Below the pieces are notes generated by a model that made no database searches, had not been told where the DNA came from, and saw only the letters and a list, made by a program, of their open reading frames with translations. A stretch of DNA of 64,000 bases from contig JAODUP010000140.1 of NCBI GenBank assembly GCA_025642065.1, forward strand, positions 257,501 through 321,500, read 5' to 3'. Below are positions 12,574 to 26,300 of this stretch, piece after piece (the first letter of the stretch is position 1; each line of letters starts with the position of its first letter). A program made the translations under genes and the position numbers. The DNA is from Paralvinella palmiformis. Taxonomy: Eukaryota; Annelida; Polychaeta; Terebellida; Alvinellidae.

Positions 12574-15500
12574 GTCCCCCTTTTCTTATCGATCAGTAAT
12601 GTTTAGTAGATTTAGAAGCGTCTTACAGAATTACTGGTCAGTGAATCAGAATAATATTGATTCTCAATGAGACAGTTGGTCCGGATGTCAAAATCTCCTT
12701 TGTTCTTTGTTGGCCATTAATCTTTGGGATTTCGGCAGGCCTGATCAGGATCCGACTGGAACACGGCCCGGTGATGATTGTCGAGCGATATCAAAGCGCC
12801 GCGTTTTCAGTCAATCTGACGTGACATCTCCCGCTGTTAGCTGGCCTCCGCTCGACGTTCATGTCCATTTAGTGCTCAGTCTGAGGAAGTAGACTCCAGT
12901 AAAGGTCAAGGCGTAGATGACCGTGCCATAACACCACGACGGCCACAGTGTCAACTCTGGCCTTTGTTCTTTGTCATCATTTAATGGACAAAACGCTTTT
13001 GTTGTCCTCGGCGCAGCTCGCAGATCATAAGCAGTACTTTGCTTAGTCTCTCTCTCTGTGCGAGCCATCAATCCCTCAAAGGTATAAACGAAACGAATCC
13101 GGGTGGATTTGGGCTGAGTTTCACATCTCTGTGGAGTGGATCAATCGGACACCGGAGATGGATATGTCATAAACTATTATGATAACTGAGAGTGGTTGAA
13201 CATTGATTCATACTTAATTTAAATAATACTAGTCCGAAGACCCGCTCGTTTGTCTGTTTTATGCTCAACCCGGTTTTTTTTTAATGCGTTGATCCTTACC
13301 AACAACTATGTTTCCTGGTGCCTTGCCTCGGTAACATTTCAGTGAGATTATCCCGAAGAACAGATCCGCTTCAGATTGTTTACAAAAATGCTCGCTGAAA
13401 TACTAGAACCTAGTGCGATTAATTGATGTGAATTTAACAGCAAGTTAATTAACATGTGCACCTGTAGTAAAAATAGTGAAATTTGTAATTGTCAGATATG
13501 TTTTTGGCGAATGGGGGTCTCCGGAAGGATTTTAAAAAAATTTTTGGTGCCATATCAGTTTTTGGCTAACCAATTCTCCCAAAGTTTATGAAATTAACGT
13601 TTTATTGATTAATGATAGTTGGTTTTTTTCTAATATCGCTGTCTTGTACGTGGCTTTATGGGATATATTTCAGAAGGTCACCTGCCGCATGTCCAGAAGG
13701 TCACCCGTGTGTCCATCTGCTCGAATGATGATTAGCGGCAGAAGTTTGTCCGATTTGAATGCCATTAATTACCGGGACTGTGTTCGTCGTCAGACCGTAA
13801 GCTTGTTTGTCCGATTGTTTCTTTAGTAGTTAACAGTGAGAGTGCCCTCCCTTCCTCCCGCTTACAAGCTACTAATTACCCAATAAGGCTGGGCCGTTCT
13901 TCTTTTTACGCCGCTCCTCGCCTCGGGCGTACATCTTCAGAGCCGGGCGAGCGGACAGAATTCTCCATGTAACAAGGTCATTGAATCAACGACAGTTCTC
14001 CCTCAGTTCCTCGGGCGACGACGGACGGACCTAGGCGTCGGCTTGTTGGGCAGTTGACGCGTCTCCCGGTGCGTGGTGCGCGCCTGGCGGCTGGCTGGTG
14101 TGAAACTTTCGACTGATCAAAGGGACTCGCAGCGCGACGAAGTCTGCCGAAGGGAAACCTGTTTAAGGAGTGTTACTGGGCTCCGAGCGAAGACGGGCGC
14201 ACAGATTAGCCGATGATGAGATTGTCTCTCGCCGACAACTAGATCTTCGGTGACAAATTTAGTTTAGCAGAAATGGATGCTGGATGGCGAGCGGTTGCGA
14301 ACGGCCTCCGAATTGGACCAATCACCAGGAAACAAGGACGCCCTGATTTAGCACCGTCGGCGACTCGATGACACATTTGAAGCCCGTCGAACGGTCGCGG
14401 TCCACATCCCTCCCCCTCTCTCCCTCTCTCTGTTTGGTTGTGGAGTGGATCCGTTTTTGGACCATGGCCATTATCAACAAAGTTGCGTTCAGTAAACGTA
14501 TCAGCCGTCCATTACCTGTACATGGGGTGGCGCGTCTCGGGGGTGGCTGATTGACATTACTGCATCTAGCAATCCAATTACTGCCGATGACGTCTGCGGC
14601 GATAATTGGAAGAGTTGACGACTTCTGTGTAGATTCCATCCCGATCAGCGCACGATTCTCTCCGTCTCGTTAAGATGACGCCTTATGACAGGTAATTTGT
14701 AAATGAACAACCCGCGAGCGGCGACGTGCGCCGCCTATTTCTCCATAATTCAATAAAAAACCCGGTTTATACCCCATAATGCGCTTCCAGGTGAACGATT
14801 CTGTTTATTATGAGCTCTTTCCGTGATTAGATCCCTTAGTTAAATAAACCTCCCCACTTCGGCTATCAGTAGACGCCTAAACCAGCTCCAGACGACTACG
14901 TACAACGCTGATTAGCACCGCTTCTATATTTCCCATACAGGAATACACCCGCTCGGCCTTGTTCCCCTTAATTCTGGCGAAAATGAAGGGAAAAGAAACG
15001 GGACAGGTCATTATTCCCAAGATCCCATATTGGCATGTTACAAAGTCGACCACGACGGATGGGATTATAGAAACCTCCGACCCCCCCCCCCCCCGGTACT
15101 TGATTTGGTCTTGTTACATAGTAAATGAAGTACCCCCAGAGGCGCATTTGTCTCTGGCTGCTGGATGATTCCCCGAGTGAGCTGGTTGGCCATAATAACT
15201 CTCATTAAAACACAAAGCTTGCTAATTACGAGAGCCGATTTTCGGAAATGGGAGATCATTACATAACGAAGGACGATATTTCAGTCGGCGACAGGGTTTG
15301 CGCGATATGACCGAGACAGAAGAGCTTACCTCTCGTTTAAATACCTCTACGTGTCACTTAGAGGTAGTAATTTACAATAATACCTGATGGAAGAGCTGAA
15401 GTTCTTTACAACGGAGAAGACCCAACGCTGAGGGAGAAGACAACTGTACGCCGCTTTCGCAGTACACGAAACAGCTGGCAATGTTTCAGCGACAGAACAA

Positions 15501-15802
15501 TTTCCGACTCGGTTCTATTTACGACTTTTCTTGCGTGGCCTAAAGTGATTATCTAAGCCGATTTTCTGCCTGAAGTAAGATAAACTATACGTATGACGCG
15601 TGCCATTGCTGTTGTAACGGTGGCATCCATGATATGATTGGCTTATGGATACGATTAATGATTGATGAACATTGTGAAAGAGAAAGGCAACGCTTAGAAA
15701 GTATTACACGTCTTAATGTGATAGATCACAGTTGTATTTTAAGCAGATCCAGAATCTTCGACATGATGTAATCACGATTTTTAATTCTCTGTGCTAGTGC
15801 CG

Positions 15803-15966
<164 letters not shown>

Positions 15967-16993
15967 TGAAGAGATACACCAACGTTATTATCTTCATTAT
16001 CGTGTACCACATTTTTTAGCCCCAAATTATATTTAGTTTTAATAAAAGTCACTCCCCGTGCCTTTACTTCCCGTTAAAGTCGTCGCCATTTTCCCGGTTA
16101 GTGATGACGTCAATCTAAAACATACGTCTTCCGATAACGTTGCGTCTTCAAGTGATGGAGCACCGCCGAGGGCGAAGAGACAAATTCCATCCCCCCATCC
16201 CCCGCCGACGCCGTATCATCATCATCATAAGTGTAATTTATAAGAGCGGAACAAAAACATGCTGCTAATTTCATGGGCGGTGGTCAGATGGGCCCGTTCC
16301 ATCCTCGTGCGGCTGGTAGGGCGAGTATTTATAACACGAACCCAATTAACTGGCTGTCAGGGAGCTTAGTGGTCGAGTGGGATAAGATAGACTACTTGTG
16401 GGGTGGTGCGAGAACGTGGAAAGACGCCACTGCCCTCGTCAAGAGAACTCGGGGATATCGGGCTCTTCGCTGTCCGTCTTGTTTAATGATGAGCTGCGTG
16501 CGCCTCGTCCGTAAATAGGTCGGGCCCGTTCTTAACCGAAATGCTGGTTGGTTTATTGTTCCGAGGTCAAAGGTCGGCGCCCCATCAATGGCCGATAAAA
16601 GGGATAGAATAATGAGTTAAGCACATTTCTGCTCTTTAAGTGCTATTCACCAGTGGGCTAAGCTGGTCTTTTGGTCCTGATGAAGGCTACTGGTTAGTTA
16701 AGGTAAGAAGCAATGATTAGATTACCTGCAAATGGGCAGATGATGATGAACTCGCCAAAGTTACTTCGGATGACTTGAAAATTATTTCCATAATTTATAG
16801 TCCTGTGTGATAGTTGTCCTGATATTTCTGCTTATGTCCCTGTCTTTGGTTGACAATTTTCTGATGGCTTATTAACATAGTGAAGTTTTCTTTACTTAAA
16901 ACAGCTGTACTGTATTTGTTATTGAAATTAATACATCCAACGAACTATAAATGTAGCCATCTCGCGTACACAATTATGCACACAGTAGTCTAT

Positions 16994-17070
16994 ATGAGCC
17001 GAGCGACTTCCAAATCGTAATAAAATAAAGTGAAAGATGCATGACACACCCTTCAGACATCGCAAGATCT
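16994..17070 (-). mobile_element. Decayed SINE family 1 fragment
   Basis: On the minus strand it matches, with several changes, the family 1 body from the CTTCAGA-containing segment to the GTCGCTCGGC segment. The tRNA-like head is absent or unrecognisable. Confidence 0.5.
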
Positions 17071-17194
17071 GGATTTTAAACAAATTGTAATCATTTGATG
17101 GCACCAAGAGCGTAATATGACCAGATTACGTAAATTGTTGAAACACACCTATCTACATAGAAACACATAGACCCATTTAAACATACATACACAT

Positions 17195-17301
17195 ATACGG
17201 ACGGACGGACGGACGGACGGGCGGGCAGACAGACAGACAAACAAAGACAGAAAAAAGACGCAGCCCACTCAATCAACGGTACACTCGTAAATATATATAT
17301 G

Positions 17302-17334
<33 letters not shown>

Positions 17335-17345
17335 ATATATATACC
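17195..17345. repeat. GGAC/GACA tetranucleotide and TA/TG microsatellite cluster
   Basis: A (GGAC)n run at about 17197-17220 passes into CAGACAGA units, followed by TA and TG runs at 17294-17345. Confidence 0.9.
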
Positions 17346-17929
17346 CAAACACACTCATACATGTACTGATTGAAATGCGAATAATTGGGAACACAACCAA
17401 ATATGAACTGGCGCACCTGACACACACACACACACACACACACTGAGTGCACTACATTGAAGAGCCTGACACGTATCACTGGTATATATATATACCAATG
17501 GTGTCATCAGTTATAGAGATATGATCTCCCGTTCTTATCCTCTCAAGATAAGTATTTTTTACAAGACTCAGAGCCCCCTTCCCGGTGGAAGTCCCGTATG
17601 ACCTGTTTCACAAACGGCTTCCCTACTCCGCTTGTTTTCATTAGAGCAGACAGAGTTATGGGTGGTTCAAGGAACATGTCATGACTTGAAGAAATCTCTA
17701 AGCTCACACCAGGTACTTCTAATCGTAGGAATGCCGCCAACGCCCCCCCCCCCCCGCACGACTATCGCTACCCCCTACTACTCCTAGAGAACACTTCTCC
17801 CACTTGAAAATGAAGCTCCCACACAAAGCGGCTACATCTCTTCTTGTCAAAACACAGATCTTTTGCTTGCTTACAAGGAGAAAAGATAATACACAAGCTC
17901 CTCATCCGTGATGTAAATGTACGAGATAG

Positions 17930-17988
17930 GGAGGGAGGAAGGGGGGAGGGAGGGAAGGGGGAGGAGGGGAGAGAGAGATAGAGATATG
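17930..17988 (+). repeat. Polypurine G-rich tract (possible G-quadruplex)
   Basis: Almost pure purine for about 60 nt, with many runs of three or more G separated by one to three purines. This fits the general G3N1-7 quadruplex pattern and could also form a purine triplex. Activity is inferred from sequence only. Confidence 0.6.
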
Positions 17989-18250
17989 TTTCCCCAGGAA
18001 TCTTAGCATGATGTTGATGATGATATATATAGCGGGATAGCGTTGGTGTGGATTAGAAGTATGTCTATGATTAGCGTCCTGTTAATGTATAAACCATCAG
18101 TTAATACAGGGTTTGTTTAAACAAATTTTAAACACTGATAGATTCTATAAACAGATGAAGTTGTAAGCATCTATATTTCTCGGCGGCAGACAATCCACTA
18201 ATTTTAGGCTCATTTGATCATGCCTTAGTCATTATGTTGTAAACATACTG

Positions 18251-18357
<107 letters not shown>

Positions 18358-18633
18358 TTTTTCTTGTAACTTTTGACTCGCACAACGTTTGGTTTGTTTC
18401 AATTAATTTGTATTCTCAATGATGAATCTGCAAGGTCTGGTTCAGGTCAAGGTGACTTTCATTATGACGGATTATTTTCTGCTAGAAATTATGAATACAA
18501 ATCGCAAAGTTGTAATAGTTGAATTGAAATTAAACAAACATCTATCTCTACTTGAGGATATCACATGTTAGGTAGACATGTGATATTGGTGGATCACTAT
18601 CTAACCAGATTGAGCTTACAAATGATCTATATA

Positions 18634-18695
18634 ACTGTCTGTATGTCTGACTAACTAACTGTCTGACTCATTGGCTGACTAACTAACTGACTGAC
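18634..18695. repeat. Cryptic CTGA/CTAA tetranucleotide tract
   Basis: Imperfect alternation of CTGT, CTGA and CTAA units, looking like an aged tetranucleotide array. Confidence 0.6.
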
Positions 18696-19037
18696 CATTT
18701 ATACACAGTTGTAAGCCAACATTATTTCTCCTAAAGTCACCAATAAACTATAGTTCCGTACTCAGCAATTCCCCCCCCACACACACACACACACTCTCTC
18801 TCTCTCTATGATATATGGTCTCTTTCTAAGAACATAGCATCAGTACTGTAAGATATTCAGATTTGTCATCACTAATCAGAAGAGAACCGTTATCAGTTGT
18901 TATTGTCTCTCTAACATGACATTAATAATATTCTCTACTTTGGTTGGCTGATGTATCAGTTACCATAGTCAGTACATCTGAGCAGATCACATCACCCAGT
19001 GGGTCGTAACTGACCATTTTATAAACACCGTCATATC

Positions 19038-19196
19038 TGAGTGAGTGAGTGAGTGAGTGAGTGAGTGAGTGAGTGAGTGAGTGGGAGTGAGTGAGTGAGT
19101 GGGAGGTGAGGGGGGGGGTGAGTGAGTGAGTGAGTGAGTGAGTGAGTGAGTGAGTGAGTGAGTGAGTGAGTGAGTGAGTGAGTGAGTGAGTGAGTG
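19038..19196. repeat. (GTGA)n tetranucleotide array
   Basis: About 160 bp of GAGT/GTGA units with a G-rich interruption near 19081-19122. The minus strand reads as Ser-Leu-Thr-His repeats in two frames, which are not genes. The second SINE family in this window ends in a similar CTCACTCA tail, so this array may have started as a SINE tail. Confidence 0.95.
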
Positions 19197-19463
19197 CACA
19201 TCGCTTCAGCATTCCGGTATATTTTCGTCCCTTCCTCACACGATGACCTTCACCTCTTCTGGCTGTTCCTGTTTAGTGAACCAGATCATGTAGAGACACA
19301 AAGGGGTTTGTCTAAGCTGATAATGGCCGCCGCTGGTTTCGAACCCTTGATCAGTTGTAAAGTGCCAGGGTAGGTACCTCGTAGATTCTACTGGGATGAG
19401 TCGCCCGATACTAGATAGTGAAGATAGATAACAGTGATTATCCTATTTACCGTATTCAAAATG

Positions 19464-19477
19464 GTCGCCATGGTAAC
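19464..19477. promoter_or_regulatory. RFX X-box-like palindrome
   Basis: GTCGCCATGGTAAC fits the RFX transcription-factor X-box consensus (GTNRCC, 0-3 bases, RGYAAC) with a 2-base spacer. A second match is at 31541. It is a motif match only and no gene start was found beside it. Confidence 0.35.
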
Positions 19478-19659
19478 CTGTTGTTTACTACTGGGCTTCG
19501 GCCTTAGGTACAGTCTAGGTGGTTGTTTGTGATTCAGAGAATGATCCAATTTATCTGTTGACACGATAAAGATGTAAATGAAGAGGGAGCTGACAGGCTT
19601 GCCTGGCTGGACCTCGTCTGTTCCTCAGTCTGTTTGTGCGACGCGATAGTCTTGATCTC

Positions 19660-20095
19660 TGTTTTCTGTGTTTGTTTGTATGTCTGTCTTTGGCTGGTTG
19701 GCTGGCTGGCTGTCCGATTGTCTGTCTGTTCGGATAGTGATTGTCTTGCTCCGTACGTTTGGTTGGATGCGTGTCTGCCTGTCTGTCCGTCTGCCTGTTA
19801 ATGCAGCGAACCAAACGGGATATAATCTTCTTGTCGACCTAGGTATGTAAACTAGGTCATTCTGTCTGTTTGTTCGTCCGACTCTCTGCCTGTCCGTCAC
19901 TGTCTGTGGCCCACTCGATCCTTCTACTTGTTGTCCGAGATGACTAAAATTGTCACCAGTAGATGACCATTTTTGTGTCAATTTGTATTTAATCCTTACT
20001 CCCATGTATGTCCCGTGATTGTCCATCTGTTTGTATGTCTCCGTCTATCTATACAGGGAGCGTGCCTGTCTGTGTGTGTCTGTGTCAGTCCAATC
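19660..20095. repeat. Cryptic TCTG-rich simple-sequence tract
   Basis: Many scattered TGTC, TCTG and GGCTGGTTGG-type units, interrupted by unique DNA, looking like a decayed tetranucleotide array. Minus-strand open frames with Asp-Arg-Gln-Thr patterns come from this composition. Confidence 0.6.
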
Positions 20096-20308
20096 AGTCA
20101 GTTCCTTATTGATGGTGTGTATTACCCTTGAGACATGCCAGATGATTGATGGCATCTTATTTCACATTTATTGAACACTTGAAGACCGGATTTGATTGGC
20201 CAGTATAGCGATATATTGCGTGGATGTTATATATGTTGACGTACGGAGCTAACATATTATTGATAGATCTATCAACACTTCATGGTCTAGAAGCGAAACA
20301 AAAACTCA

Positions 20309-20414
<106 letters not shown>

Positions 20415-23154
20415 GGTACTGGAACAGCGATTTACAAAATTAATAGTCAATACAAGCCGAATCCCTGGACTGAATTCTGAGAAGGGACTTCTCACGATGA
20501 GGCTTTCTAACGAGATCGTCATTCATTTTATACAAACAGAAACCAATTCCGACTCATTCCACCATTACTTTCGCATTATTGATGACGTCATGCTATACGT
20601 CACCGTCTCGTCGTAAGGTGCCGATGTTCAACGGTCGGTGGGTTATTTCTCTGTTCTTGTCATATTTTACGACATCCACGTGACAGCGACAATTCATCAT
20701 CGACCCACGTGTTGGAAGAAATCTAGACATCCTCGATCGGATCAGTTATCTCTGCGAGGCCATCAGAGAATGTGTCATCTTCCCGCGGCCAGAGATTTTA
20801 TTTACTAGAAAGATGAATGAAGATCGGTGACTGATGTGTGTTAGATTTGGGGTTTGGTGAAGTTGGTGTTTTATCAGATCATGGCAGAGAGGGGATAACT
20901 AACATCTGGTTGGTGGTCGTTCGGCTCGCTCTCCGCCCGACGTCGTGTTTGTTGTCGCGATGGTAAGATTTGGCACGGTTTTATTTTGGGTCCGGGTTCT
21001 AGAGATGGAAGGGGTTAGGATAGGGGTATGGATCAGGGCGGGATCGGGACTCGTCGGAACCGGATCGGGAGATAACGGGCAGAGAACTGACGGGGGAGAA
21101 GTAAATATGAGTAGAGAGAGACATGGGGAGGGGAAACTCACACAGACGGACTTCAATGACGGGTGGACGGGCAGAGGGACGCGCGTTCACACACACACAC
21201 ACACCACGCACGCACAATTGTGTATGTGTGTGTGTGTCTGTGTGTGTCTGTGTGTGTGTTAATTTCTCTGGAGTAAATCGTCTAGGATCAAATGTGGACC
21301 ATGCGTCCAGTATATTGTTGCTATCTTAGAAAAAAAAACCCATTTTGCTATACACAAAATAGCCATTTATTGTACTACCAGGACTCAATCCACCGGATAG
21401 TTTTCCTAAAACCATTGTTTTCTTTGCAAAATGCTATGGTGTGTGATGTGAGCTGGTCATGCCAACGTACACACAAGGAAACTCCTGGGAGGTCCACCGC
21501 ACTCCCCAAGAGCGTGTCCGTGTATTAATAAGACGTGGAATTCTCAGGAATGAAGGTTGAATTTCACAATATCGACAGAAAAAATATGGCGCCCTGTAAT
21601 AACAATAGCTTTCCGCCTGCTCTATAAACAGCTGGAATTGGTTCATTTATTAAGAGGATAGCGTTGTTTGTGACACTCGATCGAGATGTTTATAATACTA
21701 GATTATCAAAGTGAACATGAAATTGATGTAGCTTTATTACCGGACAAACAGCAAGGTGCTGGTCGAAAGCCGCAATACCCCCCCCCTCACCTTCCCCCTC
21801 TGCACACTGTCTTAACTCGACAATCAAACAAAATCTTCCCCCCGGCGCCGTGGCATGCCCAGCAGAGTAGAACACTTGTTATGACAATTAGTAATGCAGT
21901 GTACCGGCGGCGTGTGAAGGGGAACATTTCTGTAGGCGGCTAGCTAGCTGAGCCATATGATGGGCATTAAACCGGAGAGAAACATAAATATTGTGATTCT
22001 TCTCTCTCTCTCTCTCTCTCTCTGTGGCCAGTAGTTAGAAGGCGAGCCGAGTCGGTAGTGTGTTATGGCGGTTTCTCGGAGTCAGACACCCCGAGGAGCG
22101 GCGAGGTGTCTGTTGGTGGACACCTTTTCTGTGGAGAGAAAAAGCTAAGGCTAGCTTTGATCTTCACTTAAACTAACAGTACCGTAATTGTTATGATGAA
22201 GCACCCGGGCTCTGGATTGGCGCAAACCGAATTATGCAATTTCGTGCCTTCCCGAATCTTGGAATATTTCTCTGTAGCCGGATGATAGATTGTGTTTTGG
22301 GCAGAGCGCTCTTGGCCGACCAGTCTCTCCGATCGGTGGCGAGTGCGCGTCGCGTTTTCAGGAGCGAGTCTATCTGGCCAACGATACTCGTGGATGTGGA
22401 ATATGTGAGATGTTTTAGGGTGCGTTTTTATAGACTAATATTATTGACTGGATGGATGGTAATGGGATTATAATCAGGATTGGCGAAGGTAAACGTTCGC
22501 CGAAGATGTTTTATTGGACTCCTGCCCGGGATCGTACGGCTATGACAATTTCTTGTTAGCCGCATGATGAATCGGATAAACATCTAAAGGTGACCCATGG
22601 AATTGAGTCAGGAATGTTATGCTGAAGGTCGTGACCTGTAACAGCACATTTCCGATGGCGGCAGAGCAATAGGCGCCGCCTAGAAATCAGCCTATCCAAT
22701 GCGGACGCGGGGGTCTGTGAGGAAGGATTCCGTTGATATGTTTGGACAATTTTGCAAATTGCGGCCTGGAAATTCGCGTCGAAGGATATAATTCTGTTAG
22801 TGAATGGTATTTGTTTGACGTTAATGGTTGTTGTCAGAAGGATATGTAGCCCGTCATTTTCTTTTGTTGCCATCCGTAATGGTGTTAGCTTATATAAGGA
22901 ATGTAATTGTAGTGTTCTTCTTATTGATATAATCACGTTTGTAATGCAAAATCTATCCAGTCTGGATGTCTATACATTGATTTGTAAATTGTATACGCTC
23001 TATTGGAGGCATATAATAATGGCGAGTCTGAATAGTCAAGAGAGATGTGATTAATTTCAAATTTGTTATCCTGTTTACTGAAGTTTAGATTTTATTTATT
23101 TTTTGTTTATCATTGTGGGATGGCTGTTTTTGTTGACATATCGCTAAAGTGAGC

Positions 23155-23256
23155 AACGATTATCAATATATTACATATTATTTGTACAGCGCCTTTGAAT
23201 GGCTCCTGCTAGTAAGGGCGCTTTATTAAATATACATTATTATTATTATTATTATC
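23155..23256 (+). mobile_element. Retroposon-like 3' tail ending in (ATT)n
   Basis: TTTGTACAGCGCCTTTGAATG, a GGGCGCTTTATTAAATATA segment and a terminal (ATT)n run resemble the GCGC...TATAAAT-(ATT)n tails common on invertebrate SINEs and LINEs. Related AT-rich GCGCTTTA pieces are at about 35150-35195 (after a GAT run) and 42950-42995 (opposite orientation). No head or target-site duplication was identified. Confidence 0.4.
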
Positions 23257-23287
23257 GTCTGTAATCATAACTTTTGTATATTTTCAG

Positions 23288-23340
23288 GCTGGTGCCATTT
23301 CTCTGAACCGCACTCCATTGTGAAGATCTCCATCAGAGAG
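23288..23340 (+). other. Candidate 53-nt internal exon (possible plexin 5' UTR exon)
   Basis: A good acceptor (pyrimidine-rich, ending TATATTTTCAG) precedes, and a strong donor (GAGAG|GTGAGT) follows, a 53-nt interval. Two frames are closed, so it would mainly suit a 5' UTR. If spliced to the acceptor at 53466, one frame stays open and continues into the short upstream ORF that ends at 53549. A chance pairing of splice-like sites is possible; transcript evidence is needed. Confidence 0.3.
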
Positions 23341-26300
23341 GTGAGTCGGTACACACCCGTTTTCAGGCTATGATCAGATAGCAGATCATCACCGACATAA
23401 TTACGGTAAAGCGTCTATTAGCTAACACCAGTATGTCTACAATGTAGACTCGCTCGATGATCAGTCCCGCGTTGTGTTTTCGGCGTGTTATTTGTTTAGA
23501 GAAGTCCTGTTAGGCAAACGAAGTACATCAACTATAAAATATGTTGGGACATTAATGGTTTGCTGCAATGTGAACGCGACCGTGGCGCAGATAAGCAGCC
23601 TTTCTGGGTGATTCTTACCGAATAGAGCAATAATACCAGTTACGTGAACAACGGATTTCTCTTTTAAAGACTGCTCTCTCTAAAGGGAAAGTCGAACTAC
23701 GCTCAGTGTCTTAATAGAGGTATTATCTTGGTAGAGCAATGGGAAACAAACCAGGAGTCCATAAATAGGAACTGATACAAATCAGCAGTTCAGATTTGGT
23801 GATCGCAAGAGAATGGATGTTGTCTTTTGAGGAATGTATACATACATCTGAAGCCAAGAGCCATGAAACCGTATACGGTTGTCAGTGATAAATTAGTTTA
23901 TGTTAGTCGATAGATGTTGGTAAGATCTGTATTCTTATGCTGTACTGACCGAGACATGATACAGTCCGATATTTCCAGGGATCAAAGCCCTCTTGTCTGA
24001 TGTATTTCCTCTGACCTGGTCATGTCTAAATTAGATTGCTTCTACTTGAGGTCTTCCTGCCAGCCTGACGTCTCTCCATTTGCGGGATATCGGCCAGAAC
24101 TTCGGTCGTGGCGGAGGTTCTCTCTCAAATAAAATCCACTTAGTGGGTAATATGTCTTGATCAATGACCAATATCATTGATGGCCAGTTCTTGATCGGCC
24201 TGTCTCGGATGTATGATGAGGCACATCGGTCAGATAACCAGCTAAGTCGACTGGATCGCGGACTGGGTTTCCATGTATGGGGGCACATTTTCTGGTCATG
24301 ATAACCGAATGTAATGGTGGCCATACTTTAGCGAACAACTTATTGAACCGGGATACAAGTGTGCCAACAGAGCTGTAGCATTCTCGGCTAGGTGTAATGT
24401 GTCAACACTTATCGCTTTGAGTCGTTTGTGTCGCAGCAGCAATCCTGCTGTGTGGCCTTGTTCACAGAATAACAGATCACCGGCCTATGAATGATCAACG
24501 CAGTGGCTATGTTGCTGTTGTTGTGTCATTGGGTTCATGCCGTCGGTGTGATTCATAAACTGGTGCTGTGATCTGAGTTATGCTAGCAGCTAGTGGATTC
24601 TTTATGGCGTGAACGCCATGACGGCTGATAGTGGACTGAATATTGACCGGTGTGTGAACGATGAGAATATTCAGATAGACGGTGATTGGAGTTCAGAAAC
24701 TAGGGTAGAATTTTGGTTATTCCTCTGCCATCATCTTGGTGATCTGTCACGAAGATAGCCACGCCATCACGAGTCTGAGATTAGTTCTTTTATGTCACAG
24801 TCTACATCATACCTTATACTTTGTTTGGCGCAGCCTATAGGACCCCCCCCTCCTTGCCTTGAAGACTGATAGTTCAGGCTATGGCGATGGTTCGATGGCC
24901 ATAACTAGCGATGCCAAGCTTGCCGTACGTATTAAAGACATTATTTTAGCGAGCCTTGCCAGTATTGTAGACAATGTTGGAATCAATATGAGGCAGTTCA
25001 TTTTTGACAACATCCAAAAGAGTGTTATGACTCGAAGATCCAGTTTACTGACAGGCCGATGCTGCAGTTTCTGCACCATGATGCGTTATAATATAGTTAT
25101 ATGGTTGTTCACCCCGCTGAGACCGTCGTATATTCTTTGTCGACCATTTATCACGCTAATATGCCGGGATAGCGCTCATCCTCCGTATTGATTTCCTCGG
25201 AGTCGAGTTTTTGCATCTCCATTTTGCCGATACCTGGTGCATGTAATGACTCCCACCGAATACACAATTGTGACAACGTAAGAACAGAAATGTCATTACT
25301 AATATTTAACCATGTGTCAATTTGACCCACTCGGGGTGTATTCAAACATTACTGCGCATCATCTTCTCGGAGTTCTGTAATTAATAGTTCCTAACAGTCC
25401 GGTCTAACAGTTATTTGCTCGAGACGACTTGATTCTTTGGCCGCGTACCTTTTAGAATCCATTACTGTCATTCGGAAGATCAGTTGTTTTAAATCCAGCA
25501 GCAAGGTAACGGTGGAAGTGGTAAATAGAATAATGGAAATGTGTAATTTAAGGAGCACAGAAGGCCTAGTGAAATAACGTCAGGTCGGGATAATTGCCAA
25601 ATGGTCTGTTACATGTGGCCAGATTGATTTATTGCTCACTCTGATGCCAGATGGAGGATGCCCTGTCTCGGCCTGATCAATGTCAGTATAATTTCTTCAA
25701 GATAAATCATGGCACTTAGTTGCCCTGAACTATTCATCTGCATGCTTGCCTCCATTTGATGTCCCCCGCCCCGTAACCCGTGCTGCAGGGACGACGCCAA
25801 CATGGCATTCACCCGGCACTCGAAGATGATTGGCTAATTTTGAAGGCACGGCATGTATGTATTGCTTGCCCTGTCTGCCAGTCACCCCTTCTCCGTGCCG
25901 ATGGTTATGCTAGCCTGGTGCATCTCGGCGGAGCGCGATCTTCCACGGCAGCACTAACAGCAGCAGCCTGCCCCACCGGCTCCGATCAGAACAACCAGAG
26001 CAGAATCAATACAACGAACATTACCCAAATCCTGCCCATCTCCGTAGTGCCGGTGCTGGTGGCATTGGTACCAAGATGCAGACCCCAACATCAATGGCAG
26101 AGCGCCTATGCCAGCCTGTTCGGCGTTAGCGAGATCTCTCCGCGGGGTGACACGGTTCTCATACTAATGTCAACTTCAGCTGTGACACACTAAAAGCGGA
26201 ATGAAGGCCATTATACTGTGGCAGGAAGACCGGGCTGAGGACATTCTCAGGACACGGCGTATTACAAAGGGATTCAAGGGAGCGGATGTTTGATTCTGAT

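Noticed and set aside
25780..26193. 137-codon plus-strand open frame
   Set aside because: No recognisable domain, no splice sites in register and no neighbouring exons; length is within chance for CpG-rich DNA with few AT-rich stops.
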